From Nitrospirota bacterium (GTDB lineage Bacteria; Nitrospirota; Nitrospiria; Nitrospirales; Nitrospiraceae): a stretch of 64,000 nucleotides of DNA. This document shows, in pieces, positions 1-9,357 of this stretch (the stretch's first letter is position 1; each line of letters starts with the position of its first letter). The stretch lies in contig JBFMAX010000007.1 in NCBI GenBank assembly GCA_040755395.1, positions 103,620-167,619 on the forward strand. The letters run 5' to 3'. The translations under genes were made by a program, and so were the position numbers. The notes below the pieces were generated by a model, which saw nothing but the letters and a program-made list of their open reading frames with translations, was not told where the DNA came from and did not search any database.

Positions 1-344
1 TCGTGCCGTATCGCGACCTGCTCGAGATCTTCTTCGCCGTTCACGATCCGACCACGCTCAACCGCCAGGGTAACGATGTCGGCACGCAATACCGGTCCGC
101 GATCTTCTACCATTCACCTGATCAGAAAGCGATCGCCGAAGACGTGATCGCGACGCTGACCAAAGAGAAGGTGTTCGATCGTCCCGTCGTCACCGAGGTC
201 GTGCCGGCCTCGACCTTTTACATAGCCGAGGCCTACCATCAGGAGTATTTCGTCCGCAACCCGTTGCAAGGCTATTGTCAGTACGTGATCGGGCCGAAGG
301 TCGCCAAGTTCCGCCGGCAGTTCGCCGCCAAGCTGAAAGGGTAA
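1..344 (+). CDS. msrA: Peptide-methionine (S)-S-oxide reductase MsrA, C-terminal part
   Basis: MsrA reduces methionine-S-sulfoxide in damaged proteins, using thioredoxin. The gene enters from the left edge, so the N-terminal catalytic GCFW motif is outside the window. About 113 C-terminal residues are visible. They carry the family hallmark TLNRQGNDVGTQYRS, followed by the conserved AYHQEYF block and a Cys in GYCQY that could serve as a resolving cysteine. The stop is TAA at 342-344. The next gene runs toward it on the other strand 29 bases away, so the two genes converge. Assignment to MsrA rather than MsrB is clear from these motifs. Confidence 0.93.
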   Translation, partial: VPYRDLLEIFFAVHDPTTLNRQGNDVGTQYRSAIFYHSPDQKAIAEDVIATLTKEKVFDRPVVTEVVPASTFYIAEAYHQEYFVRNPLQGYCQYVIGPKVAKFRRQFAAKLKG

Positions 345-373
345 TACATCGCTCGGCGCGCGCCTCAGGTCGC

Positions 374-799
374 CTATCGGGCAAACAATTCGACCATGCT
401 GTCCTTAAGGTCGCTTAACAAGTCGGGCTTCTGAAACACCTGCTGAGGCTTGACGACGATTTCCGCTTGCGGCGGACAGAAGGGGAATTCGAGTTTGGTC
501 TTGCCCTGCACCTGGGCGCGGATCGTGCCGTCCGACGGACGGCGCAGAACCACCAGGGGATCGCGCGGTTCGATCACGCATGAACGGGCGTAACCTGCCT
601 GCCGATAGGGAGCCGGGTCCGCCAGCTCGACCTTGTGCCGACCGTTGGCGAAGACGGTGTCGCCTTCCCGGATGGGACCTTCGGGCGCGATCGAATAGAG
701 GATGAACGGCACGATAAGCATGATCGCGACGGCAAGGCCGATCGACCACAACGGTGGCCAGGATCGGTCCGTTTGTCCGGTTTGGCTGGGGGAAGTCAT
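374..799 (-). CDS. Hypothetical single-pass membrane protein
   Basis: A protein of about 141 residues that I do not recognise. It has a short hydrophilic N-terminus, one strong transmembrane segment at about residues 17-38 (IGLAVAIMLIVPFILYS core), and a soluble domain of about 100 residues with two cysteines (RSCVIEP and FPFCPPQ) that could form a disulfide outside the cytoplasm. The ATG at 799 places the membrane segment near the N-terminus. An in-frame ATG at 892 would add 31 polar residues. Neither start has a convincing Shine-Dalgarno sequence. The gene is divergent from the small secreted protein at 992 and convergent with msrA. Function unknown. Confidence 0.55.
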   Translation of the reverse strand: MTSPSQTGQTDRSWPPLWSIGLAVAIMLIVPFILYSIAPEGPIREGDTVFANGRHKVELADPAPYRQAGYARSCVIEPRDPLVVLRRPSDGTIRAQVQGKTKLEFPFCPPQAEIVVKPQQVFQKPDLLSDLKDSMVELFAR

Positions 800-991
800 A
801 TGCCGAGAAGCTTGCCACACCCACCCATGGTCCTGCCAGGCCTGTCGAAGACGTGGGAGGGGCTGGACTTTCTCCGAGTGAGAGAGGTACATTTTCGCCC
901 GCCGGGCCCCATGAGAGCCCGAGCAGGTTCGATTGTGCGCCTATGTTCTCCGGCGTTTGCTGATCGGCCAGCTTGCAGAAAGGAGGATTGC

Positions 992-1351
992 ATGGCCAGA
1001 AAGGAATATGGACAGTTGTTTGTCACGGCTGCCGTGATCGGATGGTTGTCCGTCGGCGCCGCCTTCGCAGATGAACTGAAGGTTGAGAATCTCCCCGCCG
1101 ATCCGAAGGCCTTTCGGGTTCAGGTAGATCAAATCATCCGCAAGGTAGACGGCCTCATCGACAAGCTCAAGGACAAGGGATTCTCGCCGGCGCTGCTGGA
1201 TCTCATGCAGACGCGCGATAACATCATGCGCGAAATTTATAAAGTCGAGAACGCGCCGGACGGCTCCAAGTGGATGAGTAAGGAGGCGCGCGCGAGCGTC
1301 GATGCCATGCTGCGCCTGCTCAAGGAGCAATACGAAAAGGCTTCCGGTTGA
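992..1351 (+). CDS. Small secreted helical protein of unknown function
   Basis: A 119-residue protein. The start is set by an AGGAGG ribosome-binding site at 981-986, six bases before the ATG. Residues 1-26 form a typical signal peptide ending AAFA before DELK. The mature part is charged and mostly helical (repeated KVDGLIDKLKDKG and LLKEQYEKA type segments), with no cysteines and no membrane segment, so it is probably periplasmic. I recognise no family. A short GC hairpin (CCGA-GCGA-TCGG) followed by five T at 1354-1370 lies just after the stop and might act as a weak terminator. Confidence 0.75.
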   Translation: MARKEYGQLFVTAAVIGWLSVGAAFADELKVENLPADPKAFRVQVDQIIRKVDGLIDKLKDKGFSPALLDLMQTRDNIMREIYKVENAPDGSKWMSKEARASVDAMLRLLKEQYEKASG

Positions 1352-1401
1352 ACCCGAGCGATCGGTTTTTGCCGAGGATCATCACGGTCTCCAGTAAAGC
1401 G

Positions 1402-2428
1402 TCAGGGCGCGGGCGTGTGTTCGGGCAGTGAGCGTGTCCGGCGTCTGCGCCCTGCTTCTTCTTTCTCCTCGCTGTCCACTGTCCGCCGCTCGTCTCTTTC
1501 CGGGTACGACATCGGGCAAGGGTTCCCTGGCGCGAGGCCTACGTCAGCGGTGAGGACTGCGGGTTCGTTTTCGTCGAGCGCGACGCTCTTCACTTCTGGC
1601 AATGCGGCGGGTAGTGCGGCAAAGTCGAAAAGCCGACGATCCATCAGGTGGGAAGGCAGCACATTGGCCAGCGCGGCAAAGAGGCTGTCGCCGCAGCCGG
1701 GAAATCGTTGCTCCCACTCGCGCAACACCGTCTTGACCTGTTTGCGTTTTAAATCCGCCTGCGAACCGCAAAGATCGCAGGGGATGATGGGAAACCGCCG
1801 CAATTCGGCGTACCGAGCCAGATCCGCTTCCTTCACATAGGCCAGCGGGCGGATCACGAGGTGGCGTCCGTCCTTCGCACGGAGCTTCGGCGGCATGGCC
1901 TTGAGCTTCCCGTTGTAGAAGAGATTCAGAAACAGCGTCTCCAGAATGTCGTCGCGGTGATGGCCGAACGCGATCTTGGTCGCGCCGAGTTTGGCGGCGA
2001 GACGGATAAAGATGGCCCCGCCGGAGCCGCGAGCACAGCGAGCAGGTGGTCTCGCCCTCAGGGATCAGGCGTTTGACGATTGAATAGGTGTCCCGTTCCT
2101 CGATGTGATAGGGTATGCCGAGACTGGCGAGATACTCGGGCAACACGTGGGCGGGGAAACCCGGTTGCTTCTGGTCGAGGTTGACCGCCACAAGCTCGAA
2201 GCGGACGGGAGCCCGGCTGCGCAATGCGAGCAGGATGTCGAGCAGGCCGTAACTGTCCTTGCCGCCCGAGATGCAGACCATGACCGTATCGCCGTCTTCG
2301 ATCATAGCGTAATCGGCGATGGCCTGGCCCGTCAGCCGGCAAAGGCGGATGAGCAGCGTCTCGGCCTCGCCGGTCAGCCCGTCCAGAGGAGCGACGGTCC
2401 GTGTGTTCCGTTTCGCCGGGGTCAGCAT
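1402..2428 (-). pseudogene. ttcA: tRNA 2-thiocytidine synthetase TtcA, frameshifted
   Basis: TtcA makes 2-thiocytidine at position 32 of certain tRNAs, using ATP and a 4Fe-4S cluster. The N-terminal half is read from the ATG at 2428. It carries the PP-loop [11 protein letters not shown] and the first cluster motif [11 protein letters not shown]. The reading frame then shifts. The remaining family sequence continues in another frame: [10 protein letters not shown], then from about 1896 downward [22 protein letters not shown] and the third cluster cysteine in IPCDLCGSQ. The break lies in the run GGCCCC at about 2014-2019. Removing one base there restores LRRGIF and a full-length enzyme. This is either a real inactivating mutation or a base error in a homopolymer. 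The tail past the conserved FDF motif is unusually long and arginine-rich. Confidence 0.85.
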
Positions 2429-2481
2429 AGGCGATGAGTCGGTCCTATTGTACCCTCTGCCGACGGGAAAAGGGAGGAGAT

Positions 2482-2949
2482 GTGAAGTCGATTTTGTTCG
2501 TGTGCACGGGGAACATCTTCCGCAGCGTGGTCGCTGAGTATGCCGTAAAGGCCAGGATCGAGCCGGACCTGCGCTCCATGATCGGGTCGGCCGGGATCGA
2601 GGCGCAGCCTCAGCCGATCCATCCGTTGATCCGCGGCCGGTTGTGGGAAAAGGGCATCGATCCCTCCCCACACAGGCAACGGAGAGTCACGCGCGAGTTG
2701 CTTGATCGTGCAGACCTGGTCGTGGCGATGGGCCTCGACCACCGGGACGTCCTCCACCGATCCTTCGGGCGGGAGGCGTTGCTGTTCAATCAGGTGTGCT
2801 ATGAGAAGGAAGAGCCGGTTCTGGATCTGCACGAAGCGATTCCGGATTGGCAACAGAATCTCGACGCCGCCCGCGCCTACGTCCTCTCGGTCGTGGATTA
2901 TATTTGGGACGCCATGCCGGCGTTTCTCTCGCGCGTCGGCCGGTTGTGA
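2482..2949 (+). CDS. Low-molecular-weight protein-tyrosine-phosphatase family protein
   Basis: A 155-residue cytoplasmic protein with the low-molecular-weight phosphatase fold. The C-X5-R-S active-site loop is CTGNIFRS, near residue 8, right after the first strand ([10 protein letters not shown]). A later acidic stretch, [10 protein letters not shown], sits where the general-acid Asp normally lies. The start is GTG at 2482, chosen because a strong GGGAGGAG lies at 2472-2479; no ATG fits. Substrate is unknown: the fold also includes arsenate reductases, but the loop here is phosphatase-like. It is divergent from ttcA, with about 50 bases between the starts, so they may share a promoter region. 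Confidence 0.85.
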   Translation: MKSILFVCTGNIFRSVVAEYAVKARIEPDLRSMIGSAGIEAQPQPIHPLIRGRLWEKGIDPSPHRQRRVTRELLDRADLVVAMGLDHRDVLHRSFGREALLFNQVCYEKEEPVLDLHEAIPDWQQNLDAARAYVLSVVDYIWDAMPAFLSRVGRL

Positions 2950-3004
2950 GAAGCGCCGCCAGAATCGTCGGGACAGGATTCGTGCAACGGCCGAGGGCCG
3001 CCCT

Positions 3005-4927
3005 TCAGGCGGTGGATTTGAGGAAAAGCGCCGAGAGCGGCGGCAGGATGAGCGTAAGCGAGTAGGGACGACCGTGGAGCGGCGACGGATCGGCCTCCGT
3101 CCCGCCGAGATTCCCCATCCCGCTTCCGCCGTACTCCCGTGCGTCGCTGTTCAGCAGTTCTTTCCAGAATCCCCCGCGCGGCGCGCCGATCCGATAGTGG
3201 ACTCGCGGCACCGGCGTGAAATTGCACACGACCAGGATCAGCTCGTCGGTGGACGTCCCGCGCCGCAAGAGGCTGATGACGCTGGCGTCCGCATCGTGGC
3301 AGTCGATCCACTCGAAGCCGGCCGGATCGAAGTCCCGCTCGTGGAGCGCCGGCTCACGCCGGTACACGCCGTTCAGGTCCGCCACCCATTTTTGCAATCC
3401 CTGATGGGACGCGTACTGAAGCAGGTGCCAATCCAGGCTCCCGTCGTGCGCCCACTCGCGCCACTGGCCGAATTCGCCGCCCATGAACAGGAGCTTCTTG
3501 GCGGCTTGGGCGAACATGTAGCCGAACAGCAGACGCAGGTTGGCGAACTTCTGCCAGTCGTCGCCCGCCATTCTGCCGAGCAGCGAGCCTTTCCCATACA
3601 CGACTTCGTCGTGTGAGAGCGGGAGGACGAAGTTTTCATGGAACGCATAGAGCATGCGGAAGGTGAGATTGTTGTGCTGATACTTCCGGTAGATCGGGTC
3701 CAGGGCCATGTACTCGAGCGTATCGTGCATCCAGCCCATGTCCCATTTCATGCCGAAGCCGAGTCCGCCGGCGTAGGTCGGGCGCGACACCGCCGGCCAT
3801 GCGGTCGATTCCTCCGCGTACGTCTGGACGTCCGGATGACGCCGATACACCTCTTCGTTCAGACGGCGGAGAAACCTGATCGCGTCCAGGTTTTCCCGGC
3901 CGCCGTATGGATTGGGAATCCATTCGCCCGGGTTCCGTGAATAGTCCAGATACAGCATGGACGCCACGGCATCCACACGGAGCCCGTCGACGTGATATTT
4001 CTCCAGCCAGAAGAGCGCGCTGCTGATCAGGAAGCTCCTGACTTCATTGCGACCGTAGTTGAAGATGCAGGTGTTCCAATCGGGATGAAAACCTTGGCGC
4101 GGATCGGCGTGTTCGTAGAGATGGCTGCCGTCGAAATAGACGAGTCCGTGTTCGTCGGTCGGGAAGTGCGACGGCACCCAGTCGAGGATGACGCCGATAC
4201 CGTGTCGGTGCAATTCGTCGATCAGGTACATGAGGTCCTGCGGCGTCCCGAAGCAACCGGACGGCGCGAAATAGCCGGTGGTCTGGTAGCCCCAAGAACC
4301 GAAAAACGGGTGATCCATCAGCGGCAGGAACTCGACGTGCGTGAACCCCATTCGCTGGACGTAGTCGGCGAGCTTGACGGCCGCTTCGCGATAACTCAAA
4401 GAGCGGTTGCCCTCTTCGGGAATGCGCATCCAGGATCCAAGATGCACTTCATAGATGCTGATCGGCGCGTCGAAGGCGTTCCGGCGCGCTCTGGTCTGCA
4501 GCCATTCATCGTCATGCCAGACGTAGTCGAGGTCCCAGATGATCGAGGCGGTCTTGGGCGGGACTTCGTTGAACCGTGAGAAGGGGTCCGCCTTGTCGAC
4601 CCGATAACCATGGTGCCGGGAGCGGATATGGTACTTGTACAGCGTGCCTTTGCCGACGTGCTGGATAAAGCCTTCCCAGATACCGGATCCGTCGCGCAGA
4701 TGCAGGAAGTGACTGTCTTGGTTCCAGCCGTTGAAGTTCCCGATAACCGAAACCCGCTCCGCATCCGGGGCCCAGACCGCAAAATACGTCCCGTCTATGC
4801 CGTCGACAACGGCGGGGTGCGCGCCGAGCTTGTCGTAGAGGTGGAAGTGCGTGCCTTCGTTGAAGAGGTACAAGTCGTCATCGGCGAGGAGCGTGAAGGC
4901 GGCGGCTGTTCGCTGTTGATGGCTCAC
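3005..4927 (-). CDS. glgB: 1,4-alpha-glucan branching enzyme
   Basis: GlgB forms the alpha-1,6 branches of glycogen. The protein is about 640 residues, normal for the family. It has an N-terminal CBM48 domain ([20 protein letters not shown]), then a GH13 catalytic barrel with the nucleophile in [12 protein letters not shown] (about residue 317), the acid in YAEEST and the transition-state Asp in [13 protein letters not shown], then the C-terminal beta domain. I chose the GTG at 4927 because GAGGT lies eight bases upstream. An ATG at 5005 is also open, and the frame stays open to 5164, but that would overlap the tRNA gene. No other glycogen gene is nearby, so glgB stands alone here. Confidence 0.95.
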   Translation of the reverse strand: MSHQQRTAAAFTLLADDDLYLFNEGTHFHLYDKLGAHPAVVDGIDGTYFAVWAPDAERVSVIGNFNGWNQDSHFLHLRDGSGIWEGFIQHVGKGTLYKYHIRSRHHGYRVDKADPFSRFNEVPPKTASIIWDLDYVWHDDEWLQTRARRNAFDAPISIYEVHLGSWMRIPEEGNRSLSYREAAVKLADYVQRMGFTHVEFLPLMDHPFFGSWGYQTTGYFAPSGCFGTPQDLMYLIDELHRHGIGVILDWVPSHFPTDEHGLVYFDGSHLYEHADPRQGFHPDWNTCIFNYGRNEVRSFLISSALFWLEKYHVDGLRVDAVASMLYLDYSRNPGEWIPNPYGGRENLDAIRFLRRLNEEVYRRHPDVQTYAEESTAWPAVSRPTYAGGLGFGMKWDMGWMHDTLEYMALDPIYRKYQHNNLTFRMLYAFHENFVLPLSHDEVVYGKGSLLGRMAGDDWQKFANLRLLFGYMFAQAAKKLLFMGGEFGQWREWAHDGSLDWHLLQYASHQGLQKWVADLNGVYRREPALHERDFDPAGFEWIDCHDADASVISLLRRGTSTDELILVVCNFTPVPRVHYRIGAPRGGFWKELLNSDAREYGGSGMGNLGGTEADPSPLHGRPYSLTLILPPLSALFLKSTA

Positions 4928-5096
4928 GGATCGACCTCGTGCTTCGAATGTAATGTGATGTGAGGCGGTCTTGGCATATCGTAGCCTATCGTCCCGGCCG
5001 TCCATCGTCAACCTCGATGTTTTCTTTCGCCGCTTCCGCGGCCGCCACCGCTTCTCTGCGCGCGTTCGGTGTGGAGACCGGGACTGGGCGCTAGTG

Positions 5097-5115
5097 ACAC
5101 TCGAGTCTCGAGTGT
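5097..5115. promoter_or_regulatory. Perfect 9-bp palindrome, possible operator
   Basis: ACACTCGAG and CTCGAGTGT flank a single central T. With one base between the arms this cannot fold into a stable hairpin, so a dimeric DNA-binding protein site is more likely. It lies between the divergent glgB and tRNA-Glu genes, 42 bases before the tRNA. No regulator gene is nearby. Confidence 0.3.
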
Positions 5116-5156
5116 GATAAACAGATACCCGGTTCTCAAAGAAGCCTCGCGCATGC

Positions 5157-5234
5157 GTCCCCATCGTCTAGCCTGGCCTAGGACGCCGGCCTTTCAAGCC
5201 GGCAACACGGGTTCAAATCCCGTTGGGGACGCCA
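5157..5234 (+). tRNA. tRNA-Glu (anticodon UUC)
   Basis: A complete cloverleaf can be drawn. The acceptor stem GTCCCCA pairs with TGGGGAC. The anticodon stem CCGGC/GCCGG holds the loop CTTTCAA, with anticodon TTC at 5193-5195. The T arm reads ACGGG-TTCAAAT-CCCGT. The discriminator base is G, and the 3' CCA is encoded at 5232-5234. It reads GAA and GAG codons. Confidence 0.96.
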
Positions 5235-5366
5235 AAATGTTCTCGCTCTGTACGGACCGCAATCGGTTCTCTGTCTCGTCAGGGAGCAGGGGGGAAGATT
5301 GATCGGGGTTGAATCCCATCAAGAGGGTCGGAAAGCCGCACCGCGGCGGCTCGCGGGAGGTTGATG

Positions 5367-6266
5367 ATGCGTCCAAGGTGGAGCAGCGGTTTGATTCCGG
5401 CCGTACTGGTCGCTGGCGTCTTGGCCATGGGCGCCGGCCCTTCGCAGGATGCGCAGACAAAGAGCGACGAAACCGCCACCCTTCCGGAACCGGTGCCAAA
5501 AGGGAAAGACAGCGCCCCAATGGTCCTGATCGCGGCTGGGTGTTTCCCAATGGGGACGAGCAACATCGGCGCCGAGCCGACCCAAGGTTTTCCGAACGAG
5601 AGTCCCGAACACGAGGTGTGTCTACCTGCGTACTACATTGATCAATTCGAGGTCACGATTGAGCGTTACGCAAAGTTTCTACAGGATACTAAGCACGATC
5701 CGCCGTCTTTGTGGGACGATGACGCGGTGACCACAGCGCCGGACCGGCCTGTGATCGATGTGACGTGGTATGATGCGGAGGCTTACTGTAAGTGGGCCGG
5801 CAAACGACTGCCGACCGAGGCCGAATGGGAGAAGGCTGCGCGGGGGACCGATCGCCGCCGTTACCCGTGGGGGGACGTGCATACATTTCCCGATCTGGCG
5901 AATTACAATCGGGGGGATTGGGTGAGTTACCCGGTGACCTTGGCGCCGGTGACCTATGGCGTGGAGGGATTCAACATTCGCACGGGTCTGGTTCCCAAAA
6001 CCGGGGGCCGGAGTCCTTATGGGATCTATAATATGGCTGGGAATGCCTCAGAGTGGGTTGCCGATTGGTATGACCGTGAGTACTATTCCAAGAGTCCTAA
6101 GGACAATCCGACCGGGCCCGAGGCGGGGGAGAGAAAGGTCTATCGAGGCGGGAGTTGGTACGACATTCCGCGCAAGCTCCGCACGACCGCGCGCTTTTCT
6201 GCCGAGCCGGACTTCCATGATCGCACCACAGGGTTCCGTTGCGCCATGGATGCGGAGAAACAATAG
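5367..6266 (+). CDS. SUMF1/FGE-fold secreted protein without the catalytic cysteine pair
   Basis: A protein of about 299 residues with an N-terminal signal peptide (hydrophobic to about residue 23), then a formylglycine-generating-enzyme (SUMF1) domain. The fold is shown by PMVLIAAGCFPMGT, the YYIDQFEVTIERYAKFL block, TWYDAEAYCKWAGKRLPTEA, PWGD, YNMAGNASEWVADWY, VYRGGSWYD and TGFRCA. The two cysteines that bind copper in true formylglycine-generating enzymes should lie between GGSWYD and GFRC, but that stretch (PRKLRTTARFS) has none. It is therefore probably not a sulfatase activator but one of the many non-catalytic members. The ATG at 5367 has GGGAGG six bases upstream; ATG 5364 and TTG 5361 are also in frame. 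Confidence 0.85.
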   Translation: MRPRWSSGLIPAVLVAGVLAMGAGPSQDAQTKSDETATLPEPVPKGKDSAPMVLIAAGCFPMGTSNIGAEPTQGFPNESPEHEVCLPAYYIDQFEVTIERYAKFLQDTKHDPPSLWDDDAVTTAPDRPVIDVTWYDAEAYCKWAGKRLPTEAEWEKAARGTDRRRYPWGDVHTFPDLANYNRGDWVSYPVTLAPVTYGVEGFNIRTGLVPKTGGRSPYGIYNMAGNASEWVADWYDREYYSKSPKDNPTGPEAGERKVYRGGSWYDIPRKLRTTARFSAEPDFHDRTTGFRCAMDAEKQ

Positions 6267-6401
6267 GGACGGAAGCAGGCTGTCCGCGGGCCGAACCGCT
6301 TACATACGTGATCAGAGGCGCGATGAGGCCGCGCGGGCGCTTTGATCACGGCAAACCAGCCGGCGAGTCCATCACTCGGTTCACACCTGTCTCCCTGGAT
6401 C

Positions 6402-6980
6402 ATGTCGAATCCCGAATCCGATCAGGAACCGCCAGAGCCGTCTTCCTCCGATGACGAGGAGGCGGAGTCACGGGCTCTCTCGAACGAGAGGGCCTGGACC
6501 GCCATCATCGTCGGTGTGGTCTTGCTGACCGCGGTCTTCGCGCTTGGACGTTCCGGCCCGACTCCGTCGAAATCCAAATCCGAGCCCCAACGGGCCAAAG
6601 CTGCACCCCTGCTCTCGCCCGAGGCTGTGCCGTTGGTGACCGGGGAAGAGCCGATCCAGGACTTGTTTGTGAAAGCGGGTTGCGTGGTCTGCCATACGAT
6701 TCCCGGCATCGCGGGGGCGAACGGCCGGGTCGGGCCTGAGCTGCTGCTGGGAGCCACAGGTCCTGACCGGCTGGCCGATCCGAAGTATCGCGGCAAGGCC
6801 AAGACGGTGCGGGAATACATCATCGAGTCGATCCTCTCGCCGAGTGTCTACGTGGTGCCCGGTTATCCCGATCGGACAATGCCGAACTGGTACGGACAAA
6901 AGCTCAGCGCCGGGGCGGTGGAGAAGATCGCGGCTTACCTGGAGCAAATCCAGGCAGCCGGCCGGGTTGGCAAGGGGTGA
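6402..6980 (+). CDS. Membrane-anchored monohaem cytochrome c
   Basis: A protein of about 192 residues. A 33-residue acidic N-terminus is followed by one transmembrane helix (about 34-50, TAIIVGVVLLTAVFALG) that anchors it in the inner membrane. After a linker comes a class I cytochrome c domain: haem-binding CVVCH at about residue 95, the IPGIAGANGRVGPELLG stretch, and a distal Met in DRTMPNWYGQKLSAGAVEKIAAYL. The domain should face the periplasm and carry electrons; its partner is unknown. It lies 135 bases after the SUMF1-fold gene on the same strand and converges with pilU. The ATG at 6402 starts right before SNPESDQ; no strong ribosome-binding site is visible. Confidence 0.9.
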   Translation: MSNPESDQEPPEPSSSDDEEAESRALSNERAWTAIIVGVVLLTAVFALGRSGPTPSKSKSEPQRAKAAPLLSPEAVPLVTGEEPIQDLFVKAGCVVCHTIPGIAGANGRVGPELLLGATGPDRLADPKYRGKAKTVREYIIESILSPSVYVVPGYPDRTMPNWYGQKLSAGAVEKIAAYLEQIQAAGRVGKG

Positions 6981-7066
6981 AAACAGCTTCTCCGTGGTCG
7001 GGAAGGTGTGTGGTGAAGCAACCACGACGGAAAGTGACCAAGGCGAATGAAAGGCTGCCCTATCTC

Positions 7067-8239
7067 TCAGCGTTTACGGAGCGGGCTCGGCGAAGACGGA
7101 GACATGCCCTGGATCTGGAACGTTTTGTCCTTCCCCTCCTTGTCTTTATCCAGCAGGGCGGCGAGCGCTTCCTCGCCCTTTAAGCCTTCCAGCTTGATCT
7201 TCAGCCGCAGGTTGTTGGCGCTGTCGGCATTGATGAGCGCCTGCTCAATGCTGATTTTGCCGGACTTGTAAAGATTGAACAGTACGTGATCGAAGGTCTG
7301 GCACCCTTCCTCGATTCCCTGTTCCATCGCCTCCTTGAGCGTGTCCACTTGCGCCTTCTTGATGAGGTCCTTGACGCGCGGGGTGTCCAGCATGATCTCC
7401 AGCGCAGGCACTCGCTTGCCGTCCAGCGAGGGGATCAGCCGCTGGGAAATGATGGCGCGGAGGTTGAGCGAAAGCTGGAGATAGATCTGGGCGTGCCGTT
7501 CGACCGGAAAGAAGTTCATGATGCGTTCGATGGCCTGGTTGGCGTTGTTCGAGTGCAACGTGCCCAAACAGAGGTGGCCGGTTTCCGCGAAAGTAATGGC
7601 CGCTTCCATGGTCTCCGTGTCCCGGATTTCTCCGATCAGGATGACGTCCGGAGCCTGCCGCAGCGTGTTCTTGAGCGCGTTCTGGAACGAATGCGTGTCA
7701 AAGCCGACCTCGCGCTGGGTGATAATGCACTTCTTGTGCTGGTGGACGAACTCGATCGGGTCCTCTACGGTCACAATGTGCCCCGGCGCGATCGTGTTCC
7801 GATGGTCGATCATGGCCGCCAGCGTGGTTGACTTACCGGATCCGGTGGCGCCCACGACCAACACGAGACCGCGCTTGGTCATGGCGATGTCCTTGATGAT
7901 CGGCGGGAGTTGCAGTTCCTCGACGGTTTGAATCTCCGCCTTGATCAGCCGAAAGACGAGCCCGACGTTGCCTTTCTGGCGGAAGATGTTGACTCGGAAG
8001 CGCCCCAATTCTTTGTAGTAGAGCGCCAGGTTCATTTCCATCTTTTCTTCGAACTCGCCCCGCTGTTGTCCACGCATCAAGGCCAGCGCCAAGGCTTCGA
8101 GCTGTTCGTTCGTGAAGGGCGGGGCGTCGGTCCGTTGGGTGACGCCGTGAATGCGGTACACCGGCGGAGCATCGACCGTCAGATACAGATCCGATGCTTC
8201 CCGGTCCACCATCACCTTCAGCAAGCTGCGAATATCCAT
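7067..8239 (-). CDS. pilU: Type IV pilus retraction ATPase, PilU-like
   Basis: A 390-residue hexameric AAA-type motor that helps PilT depolymerise the type IV pilus at the cytoplasmic side of the inner membrane. It has the PilT/PilU N-terminal PAS-like domain (MDIRSLLKVMVDREASDLYL), Walker A GATGSGKST, the Asp box VEDPIEFVH, Walker B PDVILIGEIRDTET and the His box GHLCLGTLHSNN. The longer charged C-terminus after the core and the glycine-light LPSLDGKRVPALEIM region fit PilU better than PilT. Start ATG 8239 has GGAGGCGG upstream. It follows pilT by 62 bases on the same strand, so the two are probably one operon. Confidence 0.9.
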   Translation of the reverse strand: MDIRSLLKVMVDREASDLYLTVDAPPVYRIHGVTQRTDAPPFTNEQLEALALALMRGQQRGEFEEKMEMNLALYYKELGRFRVNIFRQKGNVGLVFRLIKAEIQTVEELQLPPIIKDIAMTKRGLVLVVGATGSGKSTTLAAMIDHRNTIAPGHIVTVEDPIEFVHQHKKCIITQREVGFDTHSFQNALKNTLRQAPDVILIGEIRDTETMEAAITFAETGHLCLGTLHSNNANQAIERIMNFFPVERHAQIYLQLSLNLRAIISQRLIPSLDGKRVPALEIMLDTPRVKDLIKKAQVDTLKEAMEQGIEEGCQTFDHVLFNLYKSGKISIEQALINADSANNLRLKIKLEGLKGEEALAALLDKDKEGKDKTFQIQGMSPSSPSPLRKR

Positions 8240-8301
8240 GCTCCGCCTCCGACGAATCCGTTATGCGCGAGCGGCTGCTAAACCGGTCGCGGCGCCGACG
8301 C

Positions 8302-9357
8302 TCAGGCGGTCGCCCCGGGTTGGTTGAACAGATTCGGGTTCATGCTCCGCGACTGCGCCTCGCCTTTTGTCACCAAGCCTCGGTTCACCAGTTCGACCAA
8401 GGCCATGTCCATCGTCTGCATCCCGTCCTTCTGGCTGGCCTGCATCATGCCGGGGATTTGATGGAGCTTGGCCTCACGAATGAGGTTCCGCACCGCGGTC
8501 GTCCCGACCATGATCTCGACCGCCGCGACCCGGCCGCCTGTTCGTTTCTTGAGCAGCGTCTGCGTCAGCACGCCTTCCAGAGTTTCGGCGAGCTGGGCAC
8601 GGACCTGCGCCTGCTGGTTCGGCGGGAACGCGTCGATGATCCGGTCGACGGTCTTGGGCGCGCTCGACGTATGGAGGGTCGCCAGCACCAAGTGTCCCGT
8701 CTCGGCCGCGGTCAGCGCGAGTTGGATCGTCTCCAGGTCCCGCATTTCGCCGACCAGGATAATGTCCGGGTCCTCGCGTAGAGCCGAGCGAAGGGCGTTG
8801 GCGAACGAGAGCGTATGCACGCCCAATTCCCGTTGGTTGATCAGGCACTTTTTGGACTTGTGGACGAACTCGATGGGGTCCTCGATCGTGATGACATGCC
8901 CCTCGAACGTGTTGTTGAGGTAATCGATCATCGCGGCCAGCGTGGTCGACTTGCCGGACCCGGTCGGACCGGTGACGAGGATCAGCCCCTTTTCTCTGTC
9001 GCAGAGCTGCCGGATGATCGGGGGCATGCCGAGTTTCTCGAGCGGAATGATCTCCGTCGGAATGGTTCGGAAAACGGCTCCCAAACCGCGGTTCTGCAGG
9101 AAGACGTTGACGCGGAAGCGCGCAATGTCGCCCATCGCGAAGGAGAAATCGCATTCGCGATGCTCTTCGAAGATCTTGCGCTGCACGTCGCTCATCATGT
9201 CGTACACGAGCGCGTGGACTTCCTCCATGCTCAACGGCGGATGGTCCAGTTTCTTCAAGTCTCCGTGGATCCGGACCATCGGCGGCTCGCCGGCGCTGAG
9301 ATGACAGTCCGAGGCGCCTTCTTTGACGGCAAACGTCAGTAACTGCGAAATATCCAT
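8302..9357 (-). CDS. pilT: Type IV pilus retraction ATPase PilT
   Basis: A 351-residue retraction motor that drives twitching motility. All motifs are intact: N-terminal KEGASDCHLSAGEPPMVRIHG, Walker A GPTGSGKST at about residue 128, Asp box IEDPIEFVH, Walker B DPDIILVGEMRDLET, His box TGHLVLATLHTSSA, and the AIRNLIRE-like VRNLIREAK with the closing GMQTMD. A GGAGG-type site lies just before the ATG at 9357. It is the first gene of the pilT-pilU pair. The 235 bases upstream, toward bioF, contain its promoter region. The pilins it may act on lie about 14 kb away at 22.9-24.3 kb. Confidence 0.95.
   Translation of the reverse strand: MDISQLLTFAVKEGASDCHLSAGEPPMVRIHGDLKKLDHPPLSMEEVHALVYDMMSDVQRKIFEEHRECDFSFAMGDIARFRVNVFLQNRGLGAVFRTIPTEIIPLEKLGMPPIIRQLCDREKGLILVTGPTGSGKSTTLAAMIDYLNNTFEGHVITIEDPIEFVHKSKKCLINQRELGVHTLSFANALRSALREDPDIILVGEMRDLETIQLALTAAETGHLVLATLHTSSAPKTVDRIIDAFPPNQQAQVRAQLAETLEGVLTQTLLKKRTGGRVAAVEIMVGTTAVRNLIREAKLHQIPGMMQASQKDGMQTMDMALVELVNRGLVTKGEAQSRSMNPNLFNQPGATA

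Noticed and set aside
4928..5164. Longer glgB start
   Set aside because: The upstream extension has no family sequence, would overlap tRNA-Glu, and the GTG at 4927 has a ribosome-binding site.
5367..6266. Active formylglycine-generating enzyme
   Set aside because: The catalytic cysteine pair is missing between GGSWYD and GFRC.
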